NCBI GenBank assembly: GCA_003694975.1 | Contig: RFJH01000140.1 | Span: 1-20,130, forward strand | From: Anaerolineae bacterium | GTDB taxonomy: Bacteria > Chloroflexota > Anaerolineae > Anaerolineales > Villigracilaceae | Direction: 5' to 3' | DNA length: 20,130 nucleotides | Shown: positions 7,139-14,862 of the stretch, piece after piece | How positions within the stretch are numbered: the first letter of the stretch is position 1 | Layout of the letters: every line of letters begins with the position of its first letter | Notes under the pieces: model-generated | Told to the model about the DNA's origin: nothing | Databases searched by the model: none | Seen by the model: only the letters and a program-made list of their open reading frames with translations | Made by a program: the position numbers and the translations under genes

Positions 7139-7528
7139 TTACTTCTTGGTGGCACCACGACGACGCCCACGTCCGGCGACCGTCTTGCGCGGCCCCTTAC
7201 GGGTACGAGCGTTGGTGCGCGTCCGCTGACCACGCACAGGGAGGTTGCGACGATGACGCAGGCCGCGGTAGCAACCAATCTCGATCAGGCGCTTGATGTT
7301 CATCTGCACCTCGCGCCGCAACTCACCCTCTACTTTGTAATTCTTCGCGATGAACTCCCGCAAAGCGGTCACCTGAGCATCCGTCAGGTCTTTGACGCGC
7401 GTATCGGGGTCAATTTGGGTCGCCAGCAGAATTTCCCTGGCACGTGAACGCCCAATGCCATAGATGTACGTCAGACCGATCTCCACACGTTTGTTGCGCG
7501 GCAGGTCAACGCCTTCGATTCTCGCCAT
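7139..7528 (-). CDS. rpsM: 30S ribosomal protein S13
   Basis: S13 of 129 residues, located in the head of the small subunit, where it contacts the 50S subunit and P-site tRNA. It opens MARIEGVDLPRNKRVEIGLT, followed by YIYGIGRSRA. It has the GCYRGLRHRRNLPVRGQRT block, then a very basic tail (RGRRRGATKK). I set the start at 7528, where the canonical MARI sequence begins. The frame continues upstream another 14 codons, but that part overlaps the 3' end of rpmJ. An AGGGG sequence that includes the rpmJ stop region can serve as its ribosome-binding site. Confidence 0.97.
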   Translation of the reverse strand: MARIEGVDLPRNKRVEIGLTYIYGIGRSRAREILLATQIDPDTRVKDLTDAQVTALREFIAKNYKVEGELRREVQMNIKRLIEIGCYRGLRHRRNLPVRGQRTRTNARTRKGPRKTVAGRGRRRGATKK

Positions 7529-7535
7529 GATTACG

Positions 7536-7649
7536 CTACCCCTGTCTCTGCTTGTGTTTTGGATTCTCACAAATTACGTACAGTTTGCCCTTACGCCGCA
7601 CAATCCGGCACTTGGCACAACGACGACGAATAGATGGGGACACTTTCAT
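7536..7649 (-). CDS. rpmJ: 50S ribosomal protein L36, zinc-binding form
   Basis: A 37-codon gene beginning MKVSPSIRRRCAKCRIVRRK and ending CENPKHKQRQG, an almost textbook L36. The zinc ligands are C11, C14, C27 and H32, with the standard spacing of the C+ form. The ATG has a strong TTAAGGAG about 8 bases upstream, and the TAG is only 7 bases before the rpsM start. L36 is one of the last proteins to join the 50S subunit. It is the first gene after an internal promoter and stands where infA-rpmJ is usually found. Confidence 0.97.
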   Translation of the reverse strand: MKVSPSIRRRCAKCRIVRRKGKLYVICENPKHKQRQG

Positions 7650-7705
7650 GATCGTAACTCCTTAACGGACTCGCACAAACAATTATTGCTACAGCCAAAG
7701 GTTAA

Positions 7706-7734
7706 ATTATAATCGCTCATCACCATTCCGTCCA
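7706..7734 (-). promoter_or_regulatory. Predicted sigma70-type promoter for rpmJ-rpsM-rpsK-rpsD-rpoA
   Basis: On the minus strand a perfect TATAAT -10 box (7711-7706) lies exactly 17 bases downstream of TGGACG (7734-7729), which matches 4 of 6 positions of the -35 consensus. It begins just after the map stop codon, in an AT-rich patch that stands out against the GC-rich cluster. Transcription would begin near 7699, giving a leader of about 50 bases before rpmJ. The activity is inferred only. Confidence 0.65.
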
Positions 7735-7737
7735 GCC

Positions 7738-8511
7738 TCACGGCAGGGTCAAAACCAGTGGACCACCTTCCGTAACGGCTACGGTGTGTTCAAAATGGGC
7801 TGTCAACGACCCATCTGCGGAGGCCACCGTCCAACGGTCGGCCAGAACACGCGTTTTGGGTGTGCCGACCAGCACCATCGGCTCCAGGGCAATGGTCATG
7901 CCGGGACGCAACAATATTCCACGCCCAGGCGTACCGTAATTCGGCACCTGAGGGCCTTCGTGCATCTGCCGCCCCACACCATGGCCTGTATATTCGCGTG
8001 TCACATGAAAGCCATGGCTCTCCACATACTGTTGGATGGCAGCAGAGACATCGCCCGTACGATTGCCGGGGCGCATTTGCTCAATTCCTGCTCGGAGCGC
8101 TCCCTCGGTCACCTCCAGCAGTCGTTTCGCCAGTGGGGAGATCTCACCCACTCCGGCGGTAAACGCCGAATCGGCCACAAAGCCATCCAACAACGTGCCA
8201 CAATCCACCGAGACGATATCCCCTTCGCGCAAACGGCGCTTCTCACTCGGTATCCCATGCACAAGTTCCTCATTGATGCTCACCGTGATCGAAGCAGGGT
8301 AAGGGTAGGGGCCCGGGTATCCTTTGAAAGGAGAAACAGCGCCGTGCTTGCGCAAAACCTCCTCCGCCGCAGCATTTAAATCGGCGGTGGTCACACCGGG
8401 TTGTAAAAGTTCTCGCACTGCGGCCAGGGCTAAGGCGTTGACGCGCCCCGCCTCACGCATGAGAGCAATCTCAGCCGCGTTTTTAATGTGTATTTGCCGC
8501 GCCCAATCCAT
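7738..8511 (-). CDS. map: Methionine aminopeptidase, type I
   Basis: Removes the initiator methionine from nascent proteins in the cytoplasm. It is 257 residues long. All five metal ligands are present: D103 in VDCG, D114 in ADSAFT, H177 in YTGHGVGR, E210 in ALEPM and E241 in HFEHTVAV. The substrate-side histidine is H85 in LVHGIPS. There is no N-terminal zinc or SH3 extension and no type II insertion, so this is the plain type Ia form. The ATG lies one base after the adk stop (TAGCATG), so the two are almost certainly translationally coupled. A promoter-like element starts just past its own stop. Confidence 0.97.
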   Translation of the reverse strand: MDWARQIHIKNAAEIALMREAGRVNALALAAVRELLQPGVTTADLNAAAEEVLRKHGAVSPFKGYPGPYPYPASITVSINEELVHGIPSEKRRLREGDIVSVDCGTLLDGFVADSAFTAGVGEISPLAKRLLEVTEGALRAGIEQMRPGNRTGDVSAAIQQYVESHGFHVTREYTGHGVGRQMHEGPQVPNYGTPGRGILLRPGMTIALEPMVLVGTPKTRVLADRWTVASADGSLTAHFEHTVAVTEGGPLVLTLP

Positions 8512-8512
8512 G

Positions 8513-9175
8513 CTACGATGTTTCCACCTGCTCCAAAGCGCGCAGCAGGTCCTGCGTCACTTGCTCGATAGGTTGAGCGCCGTTAATCTCAACAAGTTTG
8601 CCCTGCTCACGGTAGTAGGAAACCAGAGGGGCGGTTTGCTCGCGATAGACCTGGATACGGCGTCTCACCGTCTCTTCCCGGTCGTCCTCACGCTGGTACA
8701 ATTCTGAGCCATCATAATCGCACACCCCTTCCTTCGCGGGAGGGTTGTAGCGAACATGAAAGACATGCCCCTGCGCGCGACAGGTTCGGCGACCACTCAA
8801 ACGCTCGACCAGCACCTCGTCCGGCGCGCTGATGTAAGGGACAACATCGACCTGGGCGGAGAACTCGGCAAGCATCTTCTCCAGCGCCTCAGCCTGGACA
8901 GGGGTGCGCGGAAAACCATCCAGGATGGCACCCGATTCGCAGTCGGGGCGGCTCAGCCGGTCCCGCACCATGGCAATAGTCACATCGTCGGGGACCAGTT
9001 CACCTTTGGACATATAAGACTGAGCCAGCCTCCCCAGGTCGGTTTGATTCTTCAAATGCTCGCGAAACAGGTCGCCTGAAGAAACGTGGGGCAGTCCGGT
9101 TTTCTGCGCCAGGATTTTGGCCTGCGTGCCTTTGCCGACTCCCGGCGGGCCAAGCAAGACGATGTACATAGCCAT
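8513..9175 (-). CDS. adk: Adenylate kinase
   Basis: Interconverts ATP + AMP and 2 ADP. It is a 220-residue, long-LID form. The P-loop is GPPGVGKGT (9-17), the AMP-site segment is SSGDLFRE (32-39), and DGFPRT (86-91) is intact. The LID spans about 127-165 and has C132, Q135, C152 and D155 with the spacing of the Bacillus zinc site, but the second cysteine is glutamine. I chose the ATG at 9175, which has GAGG 6 bases upstream. A second ATG lies two codons on. It starts 13 bases after the secY stop, the standard secY-adk-map order. Confidence 0.97.
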   Translation of the reverse strand: MAMYIVLLGPPGVGKGTQAKILAQKTGLPHVSSGDLFREHLKNQTDLGRLAQSYMSKGELVPDDVTIAMVRDRLSRPDCESGAILDGFPRTPVQAEALEKMLAEFSAQVDVVPYISAPDEVLVERLSGRRTCRAQGHVFHVRYNPPAKEGVCDYDGSELYQREDDREETVRRRIQVYREQTAPLVSYYREQGKLVEINGAQPIEQVTQDLLRALEQVETS

Positions 9176-9188
9176 TGTGCGCCTCATA

Positions 9189-10538
9189 CTAACGAACGAG
9201 CAGTGAGTCTTGATAACCGTGCAACTTGAGTTCGGCGTCAATTGTCAGGAAGACATCGCGTACGACGCCGACCACAATCAACAACCCCGCCGAGGAGACC
9301 AGCAGGAGGCCTGCGTTTCGCGGCCCCACCGGCACGACTTGTTGAAGGAGGAAAGGCAAGATGGCCACCACACCCAGGAAGAGCGCGCCGGGCAAAGTGA
9401 TGCGACGTTGCACGCGCGTCAGGTAACGTTGGGTCGGTGCGCCGCGGCTGACGCCCGGAATCTGGGCGCCCACCCGTTTCAGGTTCTCGCCGTAGTTTTG
9501 TTGGGCAAAGAGCACGTCTGTGTAGAAGAAAGTAAATACGACGACCATCAAGAAGTAGAGCACCCAATAGGTCCACCCGCTCCCGCTGAACGTGCTCTGC
9601 ACGCTGGTGGCAAAGTTCCGTAGCCACTCCGTCTCAGAATTGACGAAGTAACTGGCAACAATGGCCGGGAACTGCAAAATCGCGCTTGCAAAGATGAGAG
9701 GGATCATCCCCGACATATTGACCATCAGCGGTAATGTGCCCTTCACCGGCATGGACATGCGATTGCCCACCCGACGCCCCGGATACATCACCGGAACATT
9801 CCTTCGCCCTTGCTGCACATAGACGATGGCGAAGATCGTCAGCACCAGGGAGACCGCCGTCACACTTAACAGCGTCCAGCGATTTTGCTCATCAATGATG
9901 AGGCTGTAGAGGTTGGCAGGGATGCGTGCCACGATACCAGCGAAGATAATCAGCGAGAGGCCCTGATTGCGAATGCCAAATTCAGAAATCAACTCGCCCA
10001 GCCAGATGGCAAACATCGTGCCGGCCGTCATGGCAAGGAGCACCGTGATCGATGTCAACGCCTGAGCGCCGGAGAAGCCAAAGGGAAGCACGGGGGGCAG
10101 CCCTGCATTAATGGCAAACGAGTTGAAGATGTTCACCTGGCCAATGGCCGATAGTGCCGCCATAGGCACCGAGAGGATGTACGTCCACTTTTCCATCCAT
10201 TTCTGCCCCTCGCGCGGGTCCTCCTCCATACGACGTTGCAAAGAGGGGATAATCGGCACCAGCAACTGCAAGATAATCTGTGCGGTGATGTAGGGATAGA
10301 CTCCCATCGAGAGGAGGGAGAACCGCGACACCGTGCCACCGGAAAGCAAATCGAGAAAATCGAAGAAAGTGCCCCCTGCACCCAATCGCTGGCGGAACTC
10401 GGCCAACGCCTGAAAATCTACACCGGGTACGGGGACATTGGCCGCGATACGATAAATCGTCAGGATGAGCAGCGTAATCAACAACTTACGCCGGATATCC
10501 TGCGATTTCCATAGATAGCGCCACGCCGATCGTTTCAT
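9189..10538 (-). CDS. secY: Preprotein translocase subunit SecY
   Basis: The channel-forming subunit of the Sec translocon in the cytoplasmic membrane. It has 449 residues and about ten hydrophobic segments. The family block SLLSMGVYPYITAQIILQLL (about 75-94) includes part of the second transmembrane region, and the pore-lining segments follow in the usual order. The cytoplasmic C5 loop reads GAQIPGVSRGAPTQRYL (357-373). The family consensus there is IPGIRPG, so the arginine and proline of that motif are replaced by S364 and R365. The C-terminus is short and polar (HGYQDSLLVR). The gene sits between rplO (25 bases) and adk. Confidence 0.97.
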   Translation of the reverse strand: MKRSAWRYLWKSQDIRRKLLITLLILTIYRIAANVPVPGVDFQALAEFRQRLGAGGTFFDFLDLLSGGTVSRFSLLSMGVYPYITAQIILQLLVPIIPSLQRRMEEDPREGQKWMEKWTYILSVPMAALSAIGQVNIFNSFAINAGLPPVLPFGFSGAQALTSITVLLAMTAGTMFAIWLGELISEFGIRNQGLSLIIFAGIVARIPANLYSLIIDEQNRWTLLSVTAVSLVLTIFAIVYVQQGRRNVPVMYPGRRVGNRMSMPVKGTLPLMVNMSGMIPLIFASAILQFPAIVASYFVNSETEWLRNFATSVQSTFSGSGWTYWVLYFLMVVVFTFFYTDVLFAQQNYGENLKRVGAQIPGVSRGAPTQRYLTRVQRRITLPGALFLGVVAILPFLLQQVVPVGPRNAGLLLVSSAGLLIVVGVVRDVFLTIDAELKLHGYQDSLLVR

Positions 10539-10563
10539 CTGCCGTTCTCCTCGCCTGAAAAGG

Positions 10564-11019
10564 CTACTGGATCAATTCCACGCTACCGCCAGCAGCCTCA
10601 ATTTTGGCTCTGGCACCGCGCGAGACGCGATGAGCGCGCACCTTGAGCGCCACGTTCAACTCGCCGCGCCCTAAAATCACCACCGGATTGCGGGGATCGC
10701 GCAGAAGGCGAGCCGCTTCCAGGGTTTCAGGCGTGACCTCGTCATTGGCTTTAAAGGCCTTCGCCAGTTGCTCTACGTTGACCTCGTTGTATTCCACGCG
10801 GTTGATGGGCGTGAAACCCTGACCGCGCATGAAGGGCAGGCGACGATAGAACGGCAGATTGCCGCCCTGGTGATACAGTTTGCCTTTCTCTCCGCTGCGC
10901 GCGCCCTGTCCCTTCGTGCCGCGCCCGGCGGTCTTCCCCTGCCCGGCAGCAATACCGCGGCCAACGCGCTTGCGTTTCTTCTTCGAACCTGGATTCGGAA
11001 CAAGTTCATGCAGTTTCAT
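10564..11019 (-). CDS. rplO: 50S ribosomal protein L15
   Basis: L15 of 151 residues. The N-terminal half is the flexible glycine- and arginine-rich extension (KKRKRVGRGIAAGQGKTAGR) that threads into 23S rRNA, followed by FEGGN-like HQGGNLPFYRRLP. The globular C-terminal half has VVILGRGEL and HRVSRGARAKIEAAGGSVE. I chose the ATG at 11019, giving MKLHELVPNPGSKKK. A GTG two codons earlier overlaps the rpmD stop and could also be used. Either choice leaves rpmD and rplO nearly contiguous, suggesting coupling. Confidence 0.96.
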   Translation of the reverse strand: MKLHELVPNPGSKKKRKRVGRGIAAGQGKTAGRGTKGQGARSGEKGKLYHQGGNLPFYRRLPFMRGQGFTPINRVEYNEVNVEQLAKAFKANDEVTPETLEAARLLRDPRNPVVILGRGELNVALKVRAHRVSRGARAKIEAAGGSVELIQ

Positions 11020-11021
11020 CG

Positions 11022-11213
11022 TCACTCTTCCACTCGAACCAGATGACTGACTTTCGCCACCATTCCACGAATGACGGGGGTATCTTCATGCACCACCGTC
11101 TGATTCATACGACGCAGGCCCAACGCCCGCACGGTCGCCTTCTGGCGCTTTGAGTAGCCAATCGGGCTCTTGACCAGCGTCACGCGGATTGTCTTCTTCG
11201 CCTTCCTAGCCAT
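11022..11213 (-). CDS. rpmD: 50S ribosomal protein L30
   Basis: L30 of 63 residues, the normal bacterial size. It has the signature VTLVKSPIGYSKRQKATVRA, then LGLRRMNQTVVHEDTPVIRG and a C-terminal VSHLVRVEE. The ATG at 11213 has GGAGG 7 bases upstream. The start lies inside rpsE, so the two genes overlap by 8 bases and share the codons around the rpsE terminus. That arrangement makes L30 translation depend on ribosomes finishing S5. Confidence 0.96.
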   Translation of the reverse strand: MARKAKKTIRVTLVKSPIGYSKRQKATVRALGLRRMNQTVVHEDTPVIRGMVAKVSHLVRVEE

Positions 11214-11730
11214 GTTTCTTCCTCCGCTCCCAGAAGGGTAACACCTCGCGGACGGGCTTTCCACGGCGGGCCGCCTCCTCTGCTGGCGACTTCAATTGTT
11301 CCAGGGCATCGAACGTAGCCTTCACCACATTCAGAACGTTGTTGCTGCCCATGGACTTGGTGAGAATATCTCGCACGCCAGCCGCCTCCAACACGGCACG
11401 CACACCGCCAGCCGCGATGACGCCCGTACCGGGCGAGGCCGGTTTCAGGAACACGCGCGCGCCGCCGACCTTCCCAAGCACCTCATGGGGAATGGTCGTC
11501 CCAACCATAGGGATCATGCGCATGTTCTTGCGCGCCCGCTCAGAGGCCTTACGCATAGCATCGGGTACGGCATTGGCCTTCCCTACTCCCATGCCGACCA
11601 TACCCTTATTATCACCGGCCACAACGGTCACACGGAACTGGAATCGGCGGCCACCTTTGACCACTTTCGCCACGCGGGCAATCTCAATCACGCGTTCGTC
11701 AAGTTGCTCTTGCTCTTCGTAGTCCAACAT
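11206..11730 (-). CDS. rpsE: 30S ribosomal protein S5
   Basis: S5 of 174 residues, near the mRNA entry channel and decoding region. The N-terminal double-stranded RNA-binding-like domain includes VVKGGRRFQFRVTVVAGD and GMVGMGVGKANAVPDAMRKA. The C-terminal domain has LKPASPGTGVIAAGGVRAVL and TKSMGSNNVLNVVKAT. Three in-frame starts exist: GTG 11742, ATG 11736 and ATG 11730. I chose 11730 because GTGGAG lies 6 bases ahead of it. It follows rplR after a short gap and overlaps rpmD by 8 bases. Confidence 0.96.
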   Translation of the reverse strand: MLDYEEQEQLDERVIEIARVAKVVKGGRRFQFRVTVVAGDNKGMVGMGVGKANAVPDAMRKASERARKNMRMIPMVGTTIPHEVLGKVGGARVFLKPASPGTGVIAAGGVRAVLEAAGVRDILTKSMGSNNVLNVVKATFDALEQLKSPAEEAARRGKPVREVLPFWERRKKHG

Positions 11731-11747
11731 AGCCATCTCCACGTACG

Positions 11748-12113
11748 CTAAAACTCCAGGCCGCCTTCACGCGCGCCGTCGGCCAGGGCTTTGACACGCC
11801 CGATATAACGGTATCCGCCGCGGTCGAACACGACGCGTGTAATCCCCTTCTGTTTCGCGCGCTCAGCGAGTGCCTCGCCGACCAGGCGCGCCTGTTCGGT
11901 CTTAGTCAACCCTTTCATCTTTTTGCGAAGTTCGCGGTCAATGCTCGACGCGGCAACCAGAGTATGGCCGGCCTGGTCATCAATAATTTGAGCGTAAATC
12001 TCCGAAAGACTGCGAAAAACGTTCAGGCGCGGTCGCTCCGGCGTGCCGAAAATTTTCTTGCGCACCCGGCGATGACGGCGGATACGCGCTGCAGAACGAG
12101 TAACCTTCGGCAT
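11748..12113 (-). CDS. rplR: 50S ribosomal protein L18
   Basis: L18 of 121 residues, a 5S rRNA-binding protein of the central protuberance. The basic N-terminus (RIRRHRRVRKKIFGTPERPR) is followed by LNVFRSLSEIYAQIIDDQAG and HTLVAASS. The C-terminus carries ITRVVFDRGGYRYIGRVKAL and ADGAREGGLEF, which are family hallmarks. The ATG starts two bases after the rplF stop, so it is likely translated by the same ribosomes. Confidence 0.97.
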   Translation of the reverse strand: MPKVTRSAARIRRHRRVRKKIFGTPERPRLNVFRSLSEIYAQIIDDQAGHTLVAASSIDRELRKKMKGLTKTEQARLVGEALAERAKQKGITRVVFDRGGYRYIGRVKALADGAREGGLEF

Positions 12114-12115
12114 AC

Positions 12116-12664
12116 CTACATGCCTCCTTTCCCGGCCTTGCCTGCTTTCCGGCGAACATGCTCACCGGCATAACGAATGCCTTTGCCATGGTACGGCTCC
12201 GGCGGTCGGACTTTGCGGATCTCTGCAGCCACCTGCCCAACTTTCTCCTTATCAATACCGATCACCTTAACCTGACGCCCTCGCGTATCGACCTCAAAGG
12301 TGATCCCTTCAGGCGGCTCGATCTCCACCGGATGAGAAAATCCTACTTGCAAGACCAATTTCTTACCTGCTAACTCGGCGCGATATCCCACGCCTTCAAT
12401 TTCCAACACGCGTTCAAACCCTGCGCTCACGCCCTGTACCATGTTCGCCAGGACAGCGCGCGTAGTCCCATGCAAAGCACGTTGATCGGGAGCATCCGAT
12501 GAACGCGTGACTTTAATCTGGCCGTCCTCTAACCTGATCCCAATGGTGGGAGAGAACGTCCGTTGTAACTCACCCTTTGGCCCTTTCACGCGCACGTGTG
12601 ACCCTTTGATCTCCACCTGCACGCCGTCGGGCACAGGGATAGGCAAACGTCCAATTCGAGACAC
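12116..12664 (-). CDS. rplF: 50S ribosomal protein L6
   Basis: L6 of 182 residues, two similar alpha/beta domains near the factor-binding region of the 50S subunit. It opens MSRIGRLPIPVPDGVQVEIK, then GPKGELQRTF. The central join has GVSAGFERVLEIEGVGYRAE. The C-terminal domain ends with the family motif RKVRPPEPYHGKGIRYAGEH, followed by a basic lysine/glycine tail. It lies 15 bases after rpsH and 2 bases before rplR. The AGGAGG directly before its own stop can serve as the rplR ribosome-binding site. Confidence 0.98.
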   Translation of the reverse strand: MSRIGRLPIPVPDGVQVEIKGSHVRVKGPKGELQRTFSPTIGIRLEDGQIKVTRSSDAPDQRALHGTTRAVLANMVQGVSAGFERVLEIEGVGYRAELAGKKLVLQVGFSHPVEIEPPEGITFEVDTRGRQVKVIGIDKEKVGQVAAEIRKVRPPEPYHGKGIRYAGEHVRRKAGKAGKGGM

Positions 12665-12679
12665 AGTCGCTACCTCCTG

Positions 12680-13093
12680 CTACCAGACTTTACACAGAAT
12701 TTCCCCGCCAACGCCCAACTGGCGCGCGCGGCGACCGGTCATCACGCCCTTCGGGGTGGAGAGAATCGCCACGCCCATGCCGGAGAGAACCCAGGGGATA
12801 TCGCTCTTCTTGGTGTAAATCCGTCGGCCGGGTTTGCTTACGCGCTCCAGGCCGGTAATCACAGGGCGACGGTGACGACGCTCGCCGACATACTTCAGAC
12901 GAACGCGCAACGTCTTGTGCCCGGGTCGCGCTCCGTCCACGACCTCGTAACTCTCCAAAAAGCCCTCCTCTTTCAAAATTCGGGCGATTTCCACCTTAAT
13001 CTTCGAACTGGGCATGGCAACCAGCACATGACCACGCATTGCAGCGTTACGAATGCGGGTCAACATATCAGCAATAGGATCGGAAACACTCAT
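12680..13093 (-). CDS. rpsH: 30S ribosomal protein S8
   Basis: S8 of 137 residues, a 16S rRNA central-domain binder. In E. coli it represses the spc operon at the rplE start. The N-terminus is MSVSDPIADMLTRIRNAAMR. The C-terminal half has the motif GMGVAILSTPKGVMTGRRAR, followed by GVGGEILCKVW. I chose the ATG at 13093, which has GGAGG 7 bases upstream, over a GTG two codons earlier. It sits 18 bases after the S14 gene. Confidence 0.97.
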   Translation of the reverse strand: MSVSDPIADMLTRIRNAAMRGHVLVAMPSSKIKVEIARILKEEGFLESYEVVDGARPGHKTLRVRLKYVGERRHRRPVITGLERVSKPGRRIYTKKSDIPWVLSGMGVAILSTPKGVMTGRRARQLGVGGEILCKVW

Positions 13094-13111
13094 GCACACA
13101 CCTCCACCCGG

Positions 13112-13294
13112 CTACCAGGACGACTTCACCACACCGGGGATTTTGCCTTCCAATGCCAGTTCACGGAAACAGATCCGGCACAAGCCAAAGCGACGCATAT
13201 ACCCTCGCGGCCGCCCACAACGGCTGCAACGATTGCGAACCCGCGTGGGATGACGACGTCGCAACTCACGAAATTGCATACACTTCTTCGCCAT
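13112..13294 (-). CDS. rpsN: 30S ribosomal protein S14, short zinc-binding type (type Z)
   Basis: The short S14 form, 60 residues, in the head of the 30S subunit. It has four zinc-ligand cysteines at 23, 26, 39 and 42 (CSRC, then CRIC), with the spacing of the zinc-type family. The end is LALEGKIPGVVKSSW, matching the GxxPGxxKxSW terminus. The ATG lies two bases after the rplE stop. It is named rpsZ or rpsN1 in some annotations. No zinc-free paralogue is visible in the window. Confidence 0.97.
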   Translation of the reverse strand: MAKKCMQFRELRRRHPTRVRNRCSRCGRPRGYMRRFGLCRICFRELALEGKIPGVVKSSW

Positions 13295-13296
13295 GA

Positions 13297-13842
13297 TTAC
13301 GCTTCCTTCCTGAACGGCATACCAAGCAACTGCAACAGCGCACGCGCCTGATCATCGGTCTGCGCAGTGGTCACAATCGTGATTTCCATCCCGCGCAGTT
13401 TGTCAATCTTATCGTAATCAATTTCCGGGAACACCAACTGATCACGCAGACCCAGGGTGTAGTTCCCATGACCGTCAAATGAGTTCGGAGAAACACCGCG
13501 AAAGTCGCGCACGCGCGGCAGAGCGATATTCATCAGTCGATCCAAAAACGCCCACATACGCTCACCGCGCAGCGTCACTTTCGCGCCAATGATACGACCT
13601 TCGCGCAGTTTGAACGCGGCGATGCTCTTGCGCGCTTTCGTCAACACCGGACGTTGGCCGGTGATGGTCATCAAGTCAGCGGTAGCGGCCTCAATGGCCT
13701 TGGGATTATCCAACGCCTCTCCCAGGCCAATATTCACCACAACCTTCTCAATACGCGGCACCTGCATAACGTTCTTGTAACCGAACGCCTTGAGCAGGGC
13801 CGGAACCACCTCGTTTTGATATTTCTCTCGTAATCTGTTCAT
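13297..13842 (-). CDS. rplE: 50S ribosomal protein L5
   Basis: L5 of 181 residues, which binds 5S rRNA and contacts the P-site tRNA elbow. Recognisable blocks are VPRIEKVVVNIGLGEAL, GQRPVLTKARKSIAAFKLRE, GRIIGAKVTLRG, and the C-terminal GMEITIVTTAQTDDQARALL. I chose the ATG at 13842, giving MNRLREKYQNEVVP, because GGAG lies 6 bases upstream. The frame extends ten more codons to a TTG, but these are not part of the family. It starts 22 bases after the rplX stop. Confidence 0.97.
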   Translation of the reverse strand: MNRLREKYQNEVVPALLKAFGYKNVMQVPRIEKVVVNIGLGEALDNPKAIEAATADLMTITGQRPVLTKARKSIAAFKLREGRIIGAKVTLRGERMWAFLDRLMNIALPRVRDFRGVSPNSFDGHGNYTLGLRDQLVFPEIDYDKIDKLRGMEITIVTTAQTDDQARALLQLLGMPFRKEA

Positions 13843-13864
13843 CTCATGCTCCAACCCCAGGCAT

Positions 13865-14194
13865 TCAGTCAATCAGTGCCTGGCATTTTTTGCACACGCG
13901 GTGAGCACCCGTTTCGTCGCGCTGGATGCCCACGCGCGTCGGGCGGTCACATTTGGGGCAAACCAGCATGACGTTCGAGATGTGGATGGGCGCCTCGTAC
14001 TTGATGCGGCCGGGGTTGATCGTACGTCCCTGGGTCTGCACCTGCCGCTGATGCTTGGTGCGAATGTTGACACCCTGGACGACGACCCGCCCCTCTTTAG
14101 GAAAGACCGCAATCACCTCACCGCGCTTCCCTTTGTCATCGAAACGACCGCTGATCACTTCTACGGTATCGCCTTTGCGAATCTTGACTTTCAT
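13865..14194 (-). CDS. rplX: 50S ribosomal protein L24
   Basis: L24 of 109 residues, an assembly-initiating protein near the exit tunnel. The KOW domain occupies the N-terminus (MKVKIRKGDTVEVISGRFDD, then KGKRGEVIAVFP), followed by VVVQGVNIRTKHQR. The C-terminal part has four cysteines at 79, 82, 101 and 104 (CPKC and CKKC), a likely zinc ribbon present in many but not all bacterial L24 proteins. It follows rplN after 20 bases. Confidence 0.97.
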   Translation of the reverse strand: MKVKIRKGDTVEVISGRFDDKGKRGEVIAVFPKEGRVVVQGVNIRTKHQRQVQTQGRTINPGRIKYEAPIHISNVMLVCPKCDRPTRVGIQRDETGAHRVCKKCQALID

Positions 14195-14214
14195 GTCCTC
14201 GCTCCCAACCAGGG

Positions 14215-14586
14215 CTATAGCACTTCCGGGGCCAGCGAAACAATCTTCATAAACCCTTTTTCGCGTAGTTCACGCGCGACAGGCCCGAAGATGCGGCTGC
14301 CCTTGGGATTACGGCCATCCTGATCTAGGATCACCGCTGCGTTATCGTCAAAGCGGATGTACGAGCCATCTTCGCGTCGCCACTCTTTCGAGCACCGCAC
14401 GATCACAGCACGCACAATATCGCTCTTCTTCACCGATCCTTGCGGGGCGGCGGATTTCACCGTAGCCACAACCACGTCACCGATTCGGCCATAACGGCGT
14501 TTTGAACCGCCCAGCACGCGAATAACAAGCAATTCGCGCGCGCCGGTATTATCCGCAACTTTCAGACGGGATTCTTGCTGAATCAT
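14215..14586 (-). CDS. rplN: 50S ribosomal protein L14
   Basis: L14 of 123 residues, at the subunit interface where it bridges to 16S rRNA. It starts MIQQESRLKVADNTGARELL, as in nearly all bacteria. It continues GRIGDVVVATVKSAAP, the conserved IRFDDNAAVILDQDGRNPKG block and the terminal ARELREKGFMKIVSLAPEVL. Nothing is missing or inserted. It begins 3 bases after the rpsQ stop. Confidence 0.98.
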   Translation of the reverse strand: MIQQESRLKVADNTGARELLVIRVLGGSKRRYGRIGDVVVATVKSAAPQGSVKKSDIVRAVIVRCSKEWRREDGSYIRFDDNAAVILDQDGRNPKGSRIFGPVARELREKGFMKIVSLAPEVL

Positions 14587-14589
14587 GAC

Positions 14590-14862
14590 TTACTCTCCCA
14601 CACCCGCATCCGCCGTCCGCGATTCACGCTCCAGGATTTCCTCCACCACCCAGCGTTTCTCACGCGAAATAGGGCGGCTCTCCACGATGCGCACGCGGTC
14701 GCCCACGCGGCACCCCAGTTCGTCATGCGCCTTGACGCGCTTTCGGGCATGAACCACTTTCTTGTACAGCGGATGCCGGAATGTTCTCGTAATTTCTACC
14801 ACGACCGTTTTGGTCATCTTATCGCTGGTGACAACACCGATCATACGACGACGCCTGTTCAT
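14590..14862 (-). CDS. rpsQ: 30S ribosomal protein S17
   Basis: S17 of 90 residues, an OB-fold 16S rRNA binder of the lower body. It has RMIGVVTSDKMTKTVVVEIT, then HPLYKKVVHARKRVKAHDE and GDRVRIVESRPISREKRW. The tail of about a dozen residues past the OB-fold is acidic and variable. Its ATG overlaps the rpmC stop as ATGA (4 bases shared), so it is translationally coupled to L29. Confidence 0.97.
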   Translation of the reverse strand: MNRRRRMIGVVTSDKMTKTVVVEITRTFRHPLYKKVVHARKRVKAHDELGCRVGDRVRIVESRPISREKRWVVEEILERESRTADAGVGE

